In this document: piece after piece, positions 33,256-45,996 of the stretch
Position numbering within the stretch: the first letter of the stretch is position 1
How the letters are laid out: every line of letters begins with the position of its first letter
Assembly (NCBI GenBank): GCA_935421135.1
Contig: OW285193.1
Coordinates: forward strand, 17,904,099 to 17,968,098
Source of the DNA: Bugulina stolonifera
Lineage: Eukaryota; Bryozoa; Gymnolaemata; Cheilostomatida; Bugulidae
DNA length: 64,000 bases
Direction of reading: 5' to 3'
The notes under the pieces: model-generated
What the model was told of the DNA's origin: nothing
The model's input: the letters and a program-made list of their open reading frames with translations, nothing else
Databases searched by the model: none
Position numbers and translations under genes: made by a program

Positions 33256-34444
33256 ATGATGTTACTAACTGGTATATCTATACAGTTGGCTACTCTATTG
33301 TTAATACTATCTGTTCTACACACAGCTACTGCAAACTACTATGGTAAAAGATTTCTAAGTAAGTATAAACTCTCATAAGGCATGTTCATCTTTTCAAAAC
33401 AGTAATACTACCATAAATATATATGTATGTGGGTTGGTCATTTTCTTCTCATATAATAATATGATGTTATTTCTGCAAGGAATTAGTCTTAGCATATCTA
33501 CTGTTCACCGGTGAAGCTTCCTTTTTTTAAGGTTGCTGAGCTGGTGTAGTGGGTAGTATGTTCTGTTTACTTTGCTGGGCTATTAATTAGGTGCCGTAGA
33601 GGCACGAGTTCAACACCAGTCAGGAACAGGAATTTTAGTGGATGTGAAACAAGTCTGCGACTGCTCAATAGACAAATTCCTTGCATAAGTAACAACATAC
33701 AGATTTTCACTGAAATATTGTATTGCACCCAAGTAATAATGTGTTAATGAACCTATTTTGTACTCACCTTGACAATATCTAAAATTTTCGAAGAACTCTT
33801 TGCTGATAAGATTTCTTTTGTTCAAATGGATGTTTTGTGACTTTCAGGTGACAATGTGGGACTGGATACCGATGTTAACCCGTTAGAGACGCCGGCCATC
33901 AGACCAGTTCATGATGATGCGGGTAGAAGTGACGGTGCTCGACATAGCTGGGAAATAATAGGCAATATAATGGAGTTGTTCAAACATAGTGCAAGGGAAC
34001 ATTACGAAACTACGGAACTAGAGGCTGTACCTGTGCAGAAATCAGGTAAGGAACAACGTGATATGGCAATTGAACTGATATACAATGTATTCAACAGGCA
34101 GTATATGATAATATACAATACACAATGTACAATGTATAATATACAATATACAACACACAATGTACATGCACAATGTACTATAATGTACAAATACACAATA
34201 TACATACAATGCATAATATACAATGCACAATATACATACAATGTACAATATTATAGCCTAAAATGTACTTTGTACAATTATGTTGGCAATTAAAATTTTT
34301 ATCAAAATTATCAAAATATTTTAAATTTTGGAATAAAGAAGATATAAAATGTACGTGTATTAATTTCATTTCATTATTGCAGATAAAGAAGAAGCTGGGA
34401 GTTTGATGAAATATTTATCCAACAGATTTAAGTGGTACACTTGA
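33256..34444 (+). CDS. Small secreted protein, possible peptide precursor, 3 exons
   Basis: Exons 33256-33358, 33848-34045 and 34383-34444 (TGA) join in phase (GTAAGT and GTAAGG donors; TTTCAG and TTGCAG acceptors) to 120 residues. The N-terminus starts with a double ATG and is a clear signal peptide: a hydrophobic run LATLLLILSVLHTATA, with predicted cleavage before NYYGKRFLS. GKR three residues into the mature chain has the form of an amidation plus dibasic cleavage site, but the peptide before it would be only three residues, so this may be chance. The rest is acidic to mixed with no cysteine and includes a likely amphipathic helix, SWEIIGNIMELFKHSAREHY. A polyadenylation signal AATAAA lies at 34838-34843. 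I recognise no family. Splice structure plus signal peptide make a real secreted product likely; the hormone role is only a possibility. Confidence 0.7.
33530..33690 (+). mobile_element. tRNA-related SINE fragment in the first intron of the small secreted gene
   Basis: A-box-like TGGTGTAGTGGGTAG (about 33542) and B-box-like GAGTTCAACACC (33607) at tRNA-like spacing. It is followed by a tail (GGATGTGAAACAAGTCTGCGACTGCTC) related to sequence at 46430-46470, which suggests one SINE family. No intact tRNA fold. Confidence 0.5.
34095..34260. repeat. Imperfect ATATACAATACACAATGTAC simple-sequence tract
   Basis: Cryptic simple repeat starting about 50 nt after the donor of exon 2 of the small secreted gene (34046). 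No fixed period. Confidence 0.6.
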
Positions 34445-37377
34445 TACGTTAACACCAGGAGACAGTAACTTCCTGCACCACTGTACTACTCTATCAATAG
34501 TAATTGAAATGCTGTCCAATCTCCAGACTGTAGGAAATTCTCGGCAGCTGCAGAAGTGGAGAAATTCAACATAGCCTTGGCTAAACTACAGTAGGAGGAA
34601 TTGTCTTTTCCACCATAAAATGAAACTTCAAGGCTATCAGAATTTCTCCACAATCGCGACTAGTTGAAAGTTATTTTTTACACGAAGGGCATAGTTGGTT
34701 TGCTCTCAAAAATTGCAATAAATTCCATATTATTGTTGTCAGTATATCTATTTTATATATTTGGCTCTACCATATATGTACTGTGTATGCAATTCATATT
34801 CATGCATGCTAAATATTGTAGATTTATGTTTTAAAACAATAAAAATAAATCTTTATTTGAATAATAAAAGTAACTATCTCTAATTATGTCACCCACTGAA
34901 GAAAAGGGTAAAAACGCCGAATTAAGACAGCAAGTAGCAAACAGGCAGTTGAGATACTTTACAAGTTGAGAAAGTAAAGAGAATCCACAATTATAAGGAA
35001 GCATGTGTTACAGTGTAACAGACCTACTGTATGGTTTGAGTGTTCTTGGGAGTTGTCACACCTCATTTATATTGTAATACAGTGTACATGTAGGTCTCCA
35101 TTAGTCAGCAGAGATAGGGACAAACTTACATAGCCAGAGTTTTCTTACAATGTATATAAATAGTGAAAAACAACCCCATGTTCCCTTCCTCCCATGATAA
35201 TAACATATAGGCAAGCTTAAATATATAATCATGTGCCAGCTGTACATGAAATGTGTAGAATCAACAACCATAATAAACTACACGTAAAGTAACTTTTGTG
35301 CAACATTATCTTTAGAAATTGCTTCTAAAATGAATGGAATCTGAAAAGAATATACACTTACAAGTAGAAAAATGTTACACTGGCACTTAAAACACTATTT
35401 TATTATTTATGGCTATAAGTGGTAAGTAGCTTGGGGCAAAGCTATACTTACCATCTTAAAACCTTCCTAACCAGTTATTATCCTTAGCTAACACTCAGTT
35501 CATTCCAAACATTTTGAATGAGGCAGCTATTAAAATATCCAATGACACTTGACAACAGCAATTATAACACATTAACACCCATTTTCTCCTGATAATATTC
35601 CTGTCAACATTTTTAATAGACTAAAAGTAACATATAGTTTGTATTGAGGTTACATAAGGAGATACAATAACAAGTGTCCACCCTAAGAGCAGTGAAGTGT
35701 TACGTACGGTTATGGACTAACATATTTGAGAATAGGAATAATATGTACGACTGTTACCCAAGTGGCTGCTTGGACTTGGGTCCCCACATCATAGATTATT
35801 GTGGAAATTTGACTGCTAATTTATTGAACTCAACCTTTCCATACATAAATTTGCTTCCAGACAAAAAATATTTCTACAAAATAATGAATATTACATAAGA
35901 ACTAATAATATCCAAGTTTGTAATAGCATAGTAGGAAAGCATGCCAATGGACAAACTACAGCATGTGTGTACAATGTACATCAACTGGAAGAATTGATTA
36001 ATTATAATACTGAATACCAATCGTGGGCCCAATTTTAAGATGTTTTTAATTGCAAGTTAAGACAAAAGGTAATCATGAGTATTTTGGTCACTATAAATAG
36101 GAGAGGGCATACTGATGACTAGATATACTGAACCATATTGCTGGTGGCAAAGGCCTGAAAACGTCAGTGTGTGAATTGTGTAAGTGGTCCTTTGGGAGTT
36201 GAATGTTATTGATGTGTAAGTAAATTTGGGTTCACTATTCATTATTGTACATCCTGCACTAGCCTACTCGATAGAAGAGACCAGAGTGGTATGGAATGTG
36301 ATCCTGTTGGATGGTAGAGTATAACGGATGTGGGTAGGGTGGATCCTGATACAGGGTAGCAGAGAAGGATGCAGGAATGGCAACTAGATTAGAGATACCT
36401 CATAAGAGTACAATAGCAAGGCCTCAAACGGCGGATTAGTTTCTGACCCCCCTTTTCAAACATATCTTAAACAAGACACACAAGGAACTTGTATAGTAAC
36501 AAAGAAGGAATGATATTCAGAGATAACAGAACTATATTTAACCGATTGCTACATTAGAACATTGAAATGACAAGGGTCACATAAAACAACAATATTGTAC
36601 GCTTATGCCATCAGTTTGGATCTGACTGCGTCATAAAGCACACTACTACTACTACTATTCCAGTGTAGCAGCATTCAAATAGATAAAACTATATAGAAAA
36701 AGGCTGTAATTGGTATAAAAATAAATTAACTTCCTACTGTATTTCACACTCATGACCATTTTCTGATACACTACTAAACAGGGGACTGTGTTATATAGCC
36801 GCCTAAAACAGCATTATACTCTAACAACATAAACATTCAGTAGTATAGTCAATTCCCAGGACTGGTTATTGAGTCCAAGAGCCTTACCTAAAGGTGCCAT
36901 ATCTTTCCTCTTGGCACATCAGCTATTAGAGTTGCCACCAATTAAATGCCCTGCAATGATATGACCATCAGGTGAGTGGGATATTAGAGTACATCAGCCC
37001 TGCGGATGATTGTTTCCATGAAAATGTCATTATAAAGTACATGTACTGTATTGGCATACGAATGTCCTGTTAGATAGACCCTGAACACATGATAGATGTA
37101 CTTTCTATAGATCAGTACAGCCAGGATCACACCATATGAATGCACAGGTGTCCAACTAGATACACTCATAGAGCACCATGTAGCGCCAAGTGGAGGAACC
37201 AATGGCTCACGTATTCAGACGCTTTATTTACGCCAACCATAAAGATCTGCTCTACGATTCAGTTGATTTGTGATAAATACAGATTATCATTTTACCAGGT
37301 GGTGTGGCTCTACCATTAGATAATGTAAGAGTGTGGATTATATTGAATATTTATATAATGTAGTAAAGGGATGAGGA
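34445..37377. other. Intergenic region between convergent small secreted gene and DNAJC11
   Basis: The two genes converge here. It contains the polyA signals of both (34838-34843 plus; 37228-37223 minus). Otherwise AT-rich with no conserved coding sequence seen. Confidence 0.5.
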
Positions 37378-40300
37378 CTACCACCCACCTTGCCGAGGTA
37401 TACATACGGGTTCATCGTCTGCCACTGTGACGTGATGAAGTCTGTCATGGAACTTATATCTTATATATAAACTCTTCTGCTCCCCGTAGCAAGGGTCGTA
37501 AAAGCCTGGCATTGCCACCTACCAGTACAGTGTTATACAATAGTAACCACATGATGTACTATGATTACCCTCTTCAGGACTGAATATGACAGACTAGTTA
37601 TGGTCTGTTATAGTACTAGTAGAATGTACCCATGTGTTGATTGACAATATATCCACTTTATACATTAAACTTCCTCAACATGTTAGCATCGGTACCGGTC
37701 TTACACACAGTCGTAACAGCGCTTCTTCGTGAGAGCAGTCTGGTAGCGACATTTCTCTGGCTAAGAACACACTATCAGCTTACTCACCCAAAAACAAAGG
37801 CACACATTAAGGTAACGTCTGATTGGCCCTCTGTTACTGGGCTATGGTGACTAGTCACTCCATTCTACCGAGTGACAGAATGTGGCAAGTTGTAGGCAAT
37901 CAAATGTAATTAGCTAAAGGGACAGGAGGAGGGGTTCCCCTGAACTAGTCACAAACATAGTAGGAACCAACTCTATAGTGTACTAGAATACTGATACTGC
38001 ACTGAGTCGACTGTGCTACAAGTATAGCACAGGGTAGGACAACTGCACTGAGTCGACTGTGCTACTAGTATAGTACAGGGTAGGATAACTGCACTGAGTC
38101 GACTGTGCTACTAGTATAGTACAGGGTAGGATAACTGATACACCACTTACTTTAGATGTATCCATTGGTAACTTCAGTGCGGAATTCTTAACCTGATGTT
38201 GAAGAGCAATGGTCACATTTATCACAGAGTCATCCATACCTTCACTAAAATAATATAATAATAACAATTATACAAGAGACATGGATTGAGATGAATGAGC
38301 AATACGTTACTACGTTACTTGTGTTATTCCTACAAAATATGCTACTTATGTGTACGTTTACTTATGTGTACGTTTACTTATGTGTACGTTTACTTATGTG
38401 TACGTTTACCTATGTGTACATTTACTGGCACTGAAATATTTTCTCAAGAATAACCTACTAACTTGAGACTTGAGGTTTAGTAAAAATAAAGGATACCGAA
38501 GTTGGTAGCGGTTTGTACATCGTACCATACAGTTACCCCTGTTCTATCAGTTATAGTATACCATATACACACACAATTATATATAAATATATAGAGGTAT
38601 ATACCATGTACTTACCCCTGTTCTATCAACTGTAGTTTACCATACAGAGCTTTAACAATGAGGAGACCAGACTTGCTCTGCTCAACAGATATGATCTGTT
38701 CCACAGCAGCAGACATCAAGTTTATCTCTTCGAGGGCAGCCATCTTTCTTGCTGCCAATCTCTCCCTTTCCTCTTCTTTTTTCTTCTTTAGTTTTCTGTA
38801 AAAGTAAAGAAGCTACGATTATAGGAGTAAATGTGCATCCAGTACAAAATGCTTATCACAATACAGAGTTATCTTCTCTCGCTTCTTTTAATCCTCCATA
38901 AGAAGACAACTTCAAATTATTAAAACGATTAGCATAGAAGTGTGTACTAACAGTGAACAGTCCACACACACTATTCACAGGTGAATAGTGCATGATTCTA
39001 TGGTGTTGCACCTGTGTATAGGATGGATACTAGAGAAATAGATACATTGCTCAACTCAAAAACTGCCATCAGTAACTTAGAGATAGACAAACAAATAAGG
39101 TCAGATACAAAAATAAAACTAAATTGTTTACAATACAGTCTCGTACATCGATCTAAAAATATATTTTAAAACAGTAAAGCATAAATACTGTGTAGAATTA
39201 ATAAGAAATTTAATAACGGTAATGGGTACAACTACTATTAAAAGTCATGGTGCCAAATTATAGCCATATTGATACTATCTTTTGTTATCTCTGGGAGACC
39301 AAGACTTTTAGAATTGAGGTAATCAAAAGAGGAATCAAAGTGATTTTGGAGTTCCAGAGGCCTTTTCTCATGACATGAATGTGTTGGACTTGAACCTGTG
39401 CCCCTTGATGTCTACAGGCCTGCAGGTGAACCACTACATTACGGCAAACATCAAGAGAAACCTTGAATTGCTTATCTCATTATTTGTGTTATGATGTAGT
39501 AAATCAAGGCAGTTTCAGATATTGAAATAATTTTCCTTACAATTCCTTTTGCTGCTGCAGATATGGGATGATAAGAAGGGACTGTACGACAGCATACGCT
39601 GCCACTGGAATCAGCAGACTATAACCGGCAGCTACAGGCTCTATTCTACTTGATATCAATATTGGTACCTCATATTTCTGTCTGCCTCTTTCACAGCTGT
39701 AAAATCCAGTTAGCATAACTTCACAGTAGTATAACATCACAGTAGTATAACATCACAGTAGCATAACATCACAGTAGTATAACATCACAGTAGTATAACA
39801 TCACAGTAGCATAACATCACAGTAGTATAACTTCACAGTAGTATAACATCACAGTAGTATAACATCACAGTAGCATAACATCACAGTAGTATAACATCAC
39901 AGTAGTATAACATCACAGTAGCATAACATCACAGTAGTATAACTTCACAGTAGTATAACATCACAGTAGTATAACATCACAGTAGCATAACATCACAGTA
40001 GTATAACATCACAGTAGTATAACATCACATTAGTATAACATCACAGTAACATAAAGCTAATAAACAGTGATAGAACACTACTTGATGTCCTTACCTTAAA
40101 TGTAATAAGATTCCTGAGCGACTATCTAGTTTGAGTTCAGAGTTGAATGACAGCTGTTTATCCGGAATTACCTTTTTACATCCTACTGTGACCGATTGCT
40201 TAGTAAGGGATAACCTGTAATCATACACACATGTGAATAGAAGAAGGGGCTCACATTTACTGGCCATCAATGTGGTGAAGGATGACGCAATGTCAACAGA

Positions 40301-43300
40301 CATTTCACTACTTGTAAGCAATTCACAGTAGCGGCCTTAGATACGTTATTGTACAACAGCTGTGATACTTACTTCCCACCGACTCTCACACTCAAGTGAT
40401 GGGAAGGGAAATGCTTAGTAAATCGCAGAGAGAGTGCTGTAGGTGAGTCACTATTCATGATCTGTATCCCTGTTTGCAGCGAGGTCATCACAGAGAAGGC
40501 CTCCGAGTTGTAGTATAAATTAAACTTAACAGTCTCTAACAGACCGACCTTTCCTGATATCTCTGCTCGCAACTTCTTTGAAATTTGGCGACTGTACGCT
40601 AAAATCATAACGGAAACCATACAATATTAGTTCAGAGATTTTAGTATACTTGGTAAGTAAACATCTTTGGGAAAGCATAAACCATAGTGAAGTACAGTGC
40701 TACCGACTCAGTGGGATTATGTAATGTTGTAACAGAATAATATGTAGTGATAAATTGTAAAGCTCAGACAGAGAGCAAGACAAATGCGATCAGCTCTAAG
40801 GGCAGACAGTATCCAACATACACCTACTCATGTCTTGGAAGTATGGCCACAATAGATATGGATCTTGAATGATATCAAGTATGTAACAATTCATGATTAC
40901 ACGATACAATATTAAAATATAGTATCATACTTACACGTGTGGTAGCTAGGGAATATAGTATCATACTTACTTGTGTGGTAGCTAGGGAATATAGTATCAT
41001 ACTTACTTGTGTGGTAGCTAGGGAATATAGTATCATACTTACTTGTGTGGTAGCTAGGGAATATAGTATCATACTTACACGTGTGGTAGCTAGGGAATAT
41101 AGTATCATACTTACTTGTGTGGTAGCTAGGGAATATAGTATCATACTTACTTGTGTGGTAGCTAGGGAATATAGTATCATACTACTTGTGTGGTAGCTAG
41201 GGAATATAGTATCATACTTACACGTGTGGTAGCTAGGGAATATAGTATCATACTTACTTGTGTGGTAGCTAGGGAATATAGTATCATACTTACATGTGTG
41301 GTAGCTAGGGAATATAGTATCATACTTACACGTGTGGTAGCAAGGGAATATAGTATCATACTTACACGTGTGGTAGCTAGGGAATATAGTATCATACTTA
41401 CATGTGTGGTATCTAGGGAATATAGTATCATACTTACACGTGTGGTAGCAAGGGAATATAGTATCATACTTACTTGTGTGGTAGCAAGGGAATATAGTAT
41501 CATACTTACTTGTGTGGTAGCTAGGGAATATAGTATCATACTTACTTGTGTGGTAGCTAGGGAATATAGTATCATACTTACTTGTGTGGTAGCAAGGGAA
41601 TATAGTATCATACTTACACGTGTGGTAGCAAGGGAATATAGTATCATACTTACACGTGTGGTAGCTAGGGAATATAGTATCATACTTACATGTGTGGTAT
41701 CTAGGGAATATAGTATCATACTTACACGTGTGGTAGCAAGGGAATATAGTATCATACTTACTTGTGTGGTAGCAAGGGAATATAGTATCATACTTACTTG
41801 TGTGGTAGCTAGGGAATATAGTATCATACTTACTTGTGTGGTAGCTAGGGAATATAGTATCATACTTACTTGTGTGGTAGCTAGGGAATATAGTATCATA
41901 CTTACTTGTGTGGTAGCTAGGGAATATAGTATCATACTTACTTGTGTGGTAGCTAGGGAATATAGTATCATACTTACTTGTGTGGTAGCTAGGGAATATA
42001 GTATCATACTTACTTGTGTGGTAGCTAGGGAATATAGTATCATACTTACTTGTGTGGTAGCTAGGGAATATAGTATCATACTTACTTGTGTGGTAGCTAG
42101 GGAATATAGTATCACCAAAGACGTCGCAAGCCAACCCACCATTAAGTAAACTAAAGAAGATACAGAGATATTACATGTATGCTGTAGCTAATTATTATTT
42201 TATATAATATAAATACGACATGGAGTACATTGTCCTCAAACCTGCATATCGTGCACTGCTTTGGTGTCTGACACGTCATCAGTGCAGCTTAGAGATAGGC
42301 ATAGCAGCATACGTTGGTAATACTACATATTTACAAAATATACAACAAGACTATCTAACATACCAGCCAGATTATACTGTATATATGACGACATGGTAGA
42401 CTATTTAATATACCAGCCAGATTATACTGTATATATGACGACATGGTAGGCTATCTAATATACCAGCCAGAGTATACTGTATATATGACGACATGGTAAA
42501 CTATCTAATATACCAGCCAGAGTATACTGTATATATGACGACATGGTAAACTATCTAATATACTAGCCAGAGTATACTGTATATATGACGACATGGTAAA
42601 CTATTTAATATACCAGCCAGAGTATACTGTATATATGACGACATAGTAGACTACCTAATGTACCAGCCAGAGTATACTGTATATATGACGACATAGTAGA
42701 CTATCTAATATACCAGCCAGAGTATACTGTATATATGACGACATAGTAGACTATCTAATATACCAGCCAGAGTATACTGAATATATGACGACATAGTAGA
42801 CTATCGAATATACCAGCCAGAGTATACTGTATATATGCCGGCATGGTAGACTATCTAATATACCAACCAGAGTATACTGTATATATGACGACATGGTAGA
42901 CTATCTAATATACCAGCCAGAGTATACTGTATATATGACGACATAGTAGACTATCTAATATACCAGCCAGAGTATACTGTATATATGACGACATAGTAGA
43001 CTATCGAATATACCAGCCAGAGTATACTGTATATATGACGGCATGGTAGACTATCTAATATACCAACCAGAGTATACTGTATATATGACGACATGGTAGA
43101 CTATCTAATATACCAGCCAGAGTATAGGCTACTGTATATATGACGACATAGTAGACTATTTAACATACCAGCCAGAGTATACTGTATATATGACGACATG
43201 GTAGACTGGTTGGCATGAGTGCCAACTACATGTAGCTACACATTTAACACTCACCTATATTTTGAAGGAGACTTTGAAAATGAGAGTGAAAGCTGTGAAC

Positions 43301-45996
43301 TCTGGCCAATTACAAGTCCAGCATTGCCGATTATACCGTAGGGTAACTGTCTCTGCCATAGCAGTGAGAAATTTCCAGATGTCTTATTTCTGTTTTCAAA
43401 ATTCCCCAGTAACGAGCTGTTTATGGAGACATGGTCCTAAAATGATAATTCAATTTATTTATGTTAGCATACAGAGTGCACCAATTCATAATCATATTTC
43501 TACAAGGCGGGTTTACAATACGTTTATCAAACGTTGTATTACAGTGAGAAAAGCTGGCCTTAGAAAAGGCCCAATCTGTTCCATAACAGCCTAAGATTTA
43601 TAGGTAGTGCAAGGGTCACAGCGACAGGGTGGACCTTGTGGGAACTACCTGGCTATCAGGTCTTATAGACGGCAGCTATTGTAGTCGAGGGCTTACATCG
43701 ACTGTCTGTTGTAAATGAGGTTTGGCCACATTTGTTATAACTGATATTCTATTGCAAGGGGATAGATCTGTGAGTCGTCATGGACTTTGCTCCCACAAAT
43801 GTGCAAAAACCCTAGTCAGCACTCTGCAAGTGAGGAGACAACTCCAATGTTGGTTATAATAGAATCTTGCCATAACCATTTACTCATCACACTGTGAACT
43901 GTGGAACATAATAATGCAGCCAAGTCTACTTGTATTATTATACAGCCTCTAGCTATGAAGATACAGCCGTGTAGCCTAGATAACACAACCCAACTCACCT
44001 CTGTACCAATAGGGAAGGTAAATCCTTGACGTAGTGACATTTTAGTGATCTCTACAGATGCGAATCTGTCTATGATAGTTATGTCATCCTCGACCTCTGT
44101 ACCGTAGTAATCGTGTTCAAATAGACTACACATATCTACATGTATGCTTGTCCCTGCCTAAAAAACGAATCTTTTAATAATATGATTACGCCAATGAACA
44201 CTAATCACTTCCCCAAAATTTAGTAACCTTGTAAATTATGTATCAAACAAACCTACATGTGGATTATAGCTGCTGATTTCATCTTGGAATCTCTTGAACT
44301 CCAACAATCTTTTATATTCGTCAATGACCTCTTTAGATGACCTCATATCCTTCTGTATCAACTAGAGTGCATAAAAAGTACGGTGCTCAATTAATCAACT
44401 TGCAAGCTGAGCGATATAATAAGGTAGTACTAGATCACAACTGTGAAAACCTCAAGTATCCAAATCACCAACTCCACTATGTAGAAATATTGACAAATTG
44501 CAGACATTGTCATGCAGGTCACATAACTGTAGTGATAAGGTGTAAAGTTTCCATAGCAGCACAATCTCCACAAAGTTATTTTTTAAAATTTTGATGCATT
44601 CTTCAATTACAGTATGCAAGTAGGCTGTTGGTTAGCCCCTATACCTTCCTATTAGTTTGCTCTACTGCCTATAGCACTGTAACATACATGTTATATTATG
44701 CACCTGTGCTCTGCTGCCTATAGTAGGCTATTATGTAGGCTACCTGTGCATTCTGAAACTCCTCCAGTCCGTCAGGTCCAACTGCATCGTATATCCTTCG
44801 TAGATGTGGGTCACACAGAACTGTAATGATATGGAAGAGTATCCCTGTAGGTTAGCCTATATCAACAATACCATGACATATATGCAATATTACATACACA
44901 GCAGATATGGACAAAGATAAAGTTGGCCTATTTAGAGATTCCCATCTCAAATAGTAATGCATGCCACTGCAGTCAGGTACTTACCATCTTTAGCTCGCTT
45001 AATTCTATGAAATAGATTTTCTGCTGCTTTCTTAGACTCTGGAGAAGTATGTTTATCCGGATGAAACTGTAAACTGAGACGCTTGTAAGCTGTATTGATC
45101 TCACTTTCTGTGGCCTAGAGTTAGTAAATTGGTAATATCAATATGAGGAGATTATCGCTGAATTACGTCTACTAACTATTATTCCATTAAGTGCAGTACA
45201 AGTGCTGTGCACCATTTTGATAGACTGAGATGCATGTTTGCAGTTGGAGCAATTGAGTCAGGGGGTTACCAAAGATAAACCTAAAGCATCTTTTCTAGAT
45301 TTTGACCTACCAAAGTTTAGAGGTGCTATATTCCTGAAATTAATATTTAGACAATGGTCCTGTCCTGTTCCCATTTTCAGAGAAAACTACGGTAGTAACA
45401 ACAGCATCGCCGATGAAATATAGAGAAAGTAACTTCTCCAGAAATGTGTCTTATATTTATTATTATTAATTATATTATTTATCATTCAAACTCTTAACCC
45501 ACATCCATTATAAACATCTTTGGACAGTTAAAACTAAATCAGCTCAGAGTTTCTGGTACAATCATTATTTATATTAATATTAAATTATGCTCTGCTGCCC
45601 ATTGCTATTCAGAAGAGGCATGCCCTTACATTGAGTGCTCTACCTCTTCAAAGGTAATCGATTAATCAAAAGTATCTCACTCATCATGACTACATTAACT
45701 ATCACCGACTTGACTAACACCATCTGACTACCTGACTATCTATTACATTACAATACTTAACTATACTATTAGCATAACAAAAAATAAAAAATGTCATGGG
45801 TAAGCCTACGTACAGGTAGTCCGGTATTAACAAGGTAAAATCAATTTTCTTGTGAGCAAATGCAATGATTAACGCAAGGAATTTATTATTAATGAAAAAT
45901 TAAACAACATACTTTTCTATCAACCATTAATATTGAATAAAACGCCCATCTTTCACTATCTGTTTCTTCAAACTGTGTTTCACTGGAGGTCGCCAT
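37378..45996 (-). CDS. DNAJC11: DnaJ homolog subfamily C member 11, complete, 13 exons
   Basis: J-domain protein of the mitochondrial outer membrane/intermembrane-bridging complex, linked in other animals to MICOS and cristae organisation. Exons in gene order: 45996-45913, 45114-44985, 44820-44744, 44361-44253, 44153-43999, 43436-43255, 42150-42116, 40598-40373, 40214-40095, 39696-39541, 38795-38616, 38244-38151, 37518-37378. All phases agree, giving 562 residues (human has 559). J domain at about 16-85 with HPD at 46-48 in LSLQFHPDKH. Next comes a beta-rich DUF3395-like middle with conserved NPHVGTSIHVD, a hydrophobic segment YSLLIPVAAYAVVQSLLIIPYL (about 397-418), a lysine/glutamate-rich linker, and the C-terminal signature PGFYDPCYGEQKS. 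The stop TAG at 37378 follows PRQGGW directly. A polyA signal AATAAA (minus) lies at 37228-37223. Exon 7 is only 35 nt and is supported by matching phase on both sides. Confidence 0.95.
37999..38131. repeat. 46-bp minisatellite just after the 5' splice site of DNAJC11 exon 12
   Basis: Three copies beginning GCACTGAGTCGACTGTGCTA at 37999, 38045 and 38091. The array starts about 19 nt from the donor at 38150. Confidence 0.9.
38338..38430. repeat. 16-bp repeat CTTATGTGTACGTTTA, about 5 copies
   Basis: Short array in the DNAJC11 intron between exons 11 and 12, about 190 nt from the donor at 38615. Confidence 0.85.
39365..39455 (-). mobile_element. tRNA-derived SINE head in a DNAJC11 intron
   Basis: On the minus strand, GTAATGTAGTGGTTCA resembles an A box and, about 40 nt on, CAGGTTCAAGTCC is a near-perfect B box. 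The intervening sequence does not pair as a functional tRNA would, so this is a SINE head or a tRNA pseudogene. Confidence 0.5.
39714..40056. repeat. 16-bp repeat after the 5' splice site of DNAJC11 exon 9, about 21 copies
   Basis: CACAGTAGTATAACAT with T/C and A/T variants in a recurring order. It nearly fills the intron, from about 40 nt after the donor at 40094 to about 18 nt before exon 10. Confidence 0.9.
40921..42115. repeat. 36-bp minisatellite starting at the 5' splice site of DNAJC11 exon 7, about 33 copies
   Basis: Plus-strand unit GGAATATAGTATCATACTTA plus CTTGTGTGGTAGCTAG. On the transcribed minus strand almost every unit holds GTAAGTATGATACT, most preceded by CAA. The first unit is continuous with the donor of the 35-nt exon 7 (G|GTGATACTATATTCCC). 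One unit lacks 3 nt near 41182. The variant GGTATCTAGGG recurs 288 bp apart (8 units). The 419-, 321- and 319-codon frames here are products of the repeat. Confidence 0.95.
42354..43205. repeat. 50-bp minisatellite after the 5' splice site of DNAJC11 exon 6, about 17 copies
   Basis: Core AGTATACTGTATATATGACG, then ACATGGTAGACTATCTAATA and TACCAGCCAG. A four-unit block is duplicated: CTATCGAATA at 42801 and 43001, each followed by a GGCATGG unit and an ACCAACCAG unit. Starts about 48 nt from the donor at 43254. Confidence 0.92.

Noticed and set aside
33530..33625. Functional tRNA gene
   Set aside because: A and B boxes are recognisable, but no acceptor stem or complete cloverleaf could be formed and the sequence continues into a SINE-like tail.
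40875..42149. Open frames of 419, 321 and 319 codons across 40.9-42.1 kb
   Set aside because: The repeat unit is 36 bp, a multiple of three with no stop in several frames. Open frames exist on both strands at once and the region is a DNAJC11 intron.
43262..43594. 110-codon plus-strand frame
   Set aside because: It is the antisense shadow of DNAJC11 exon 6, which has matching phases and family similarity.
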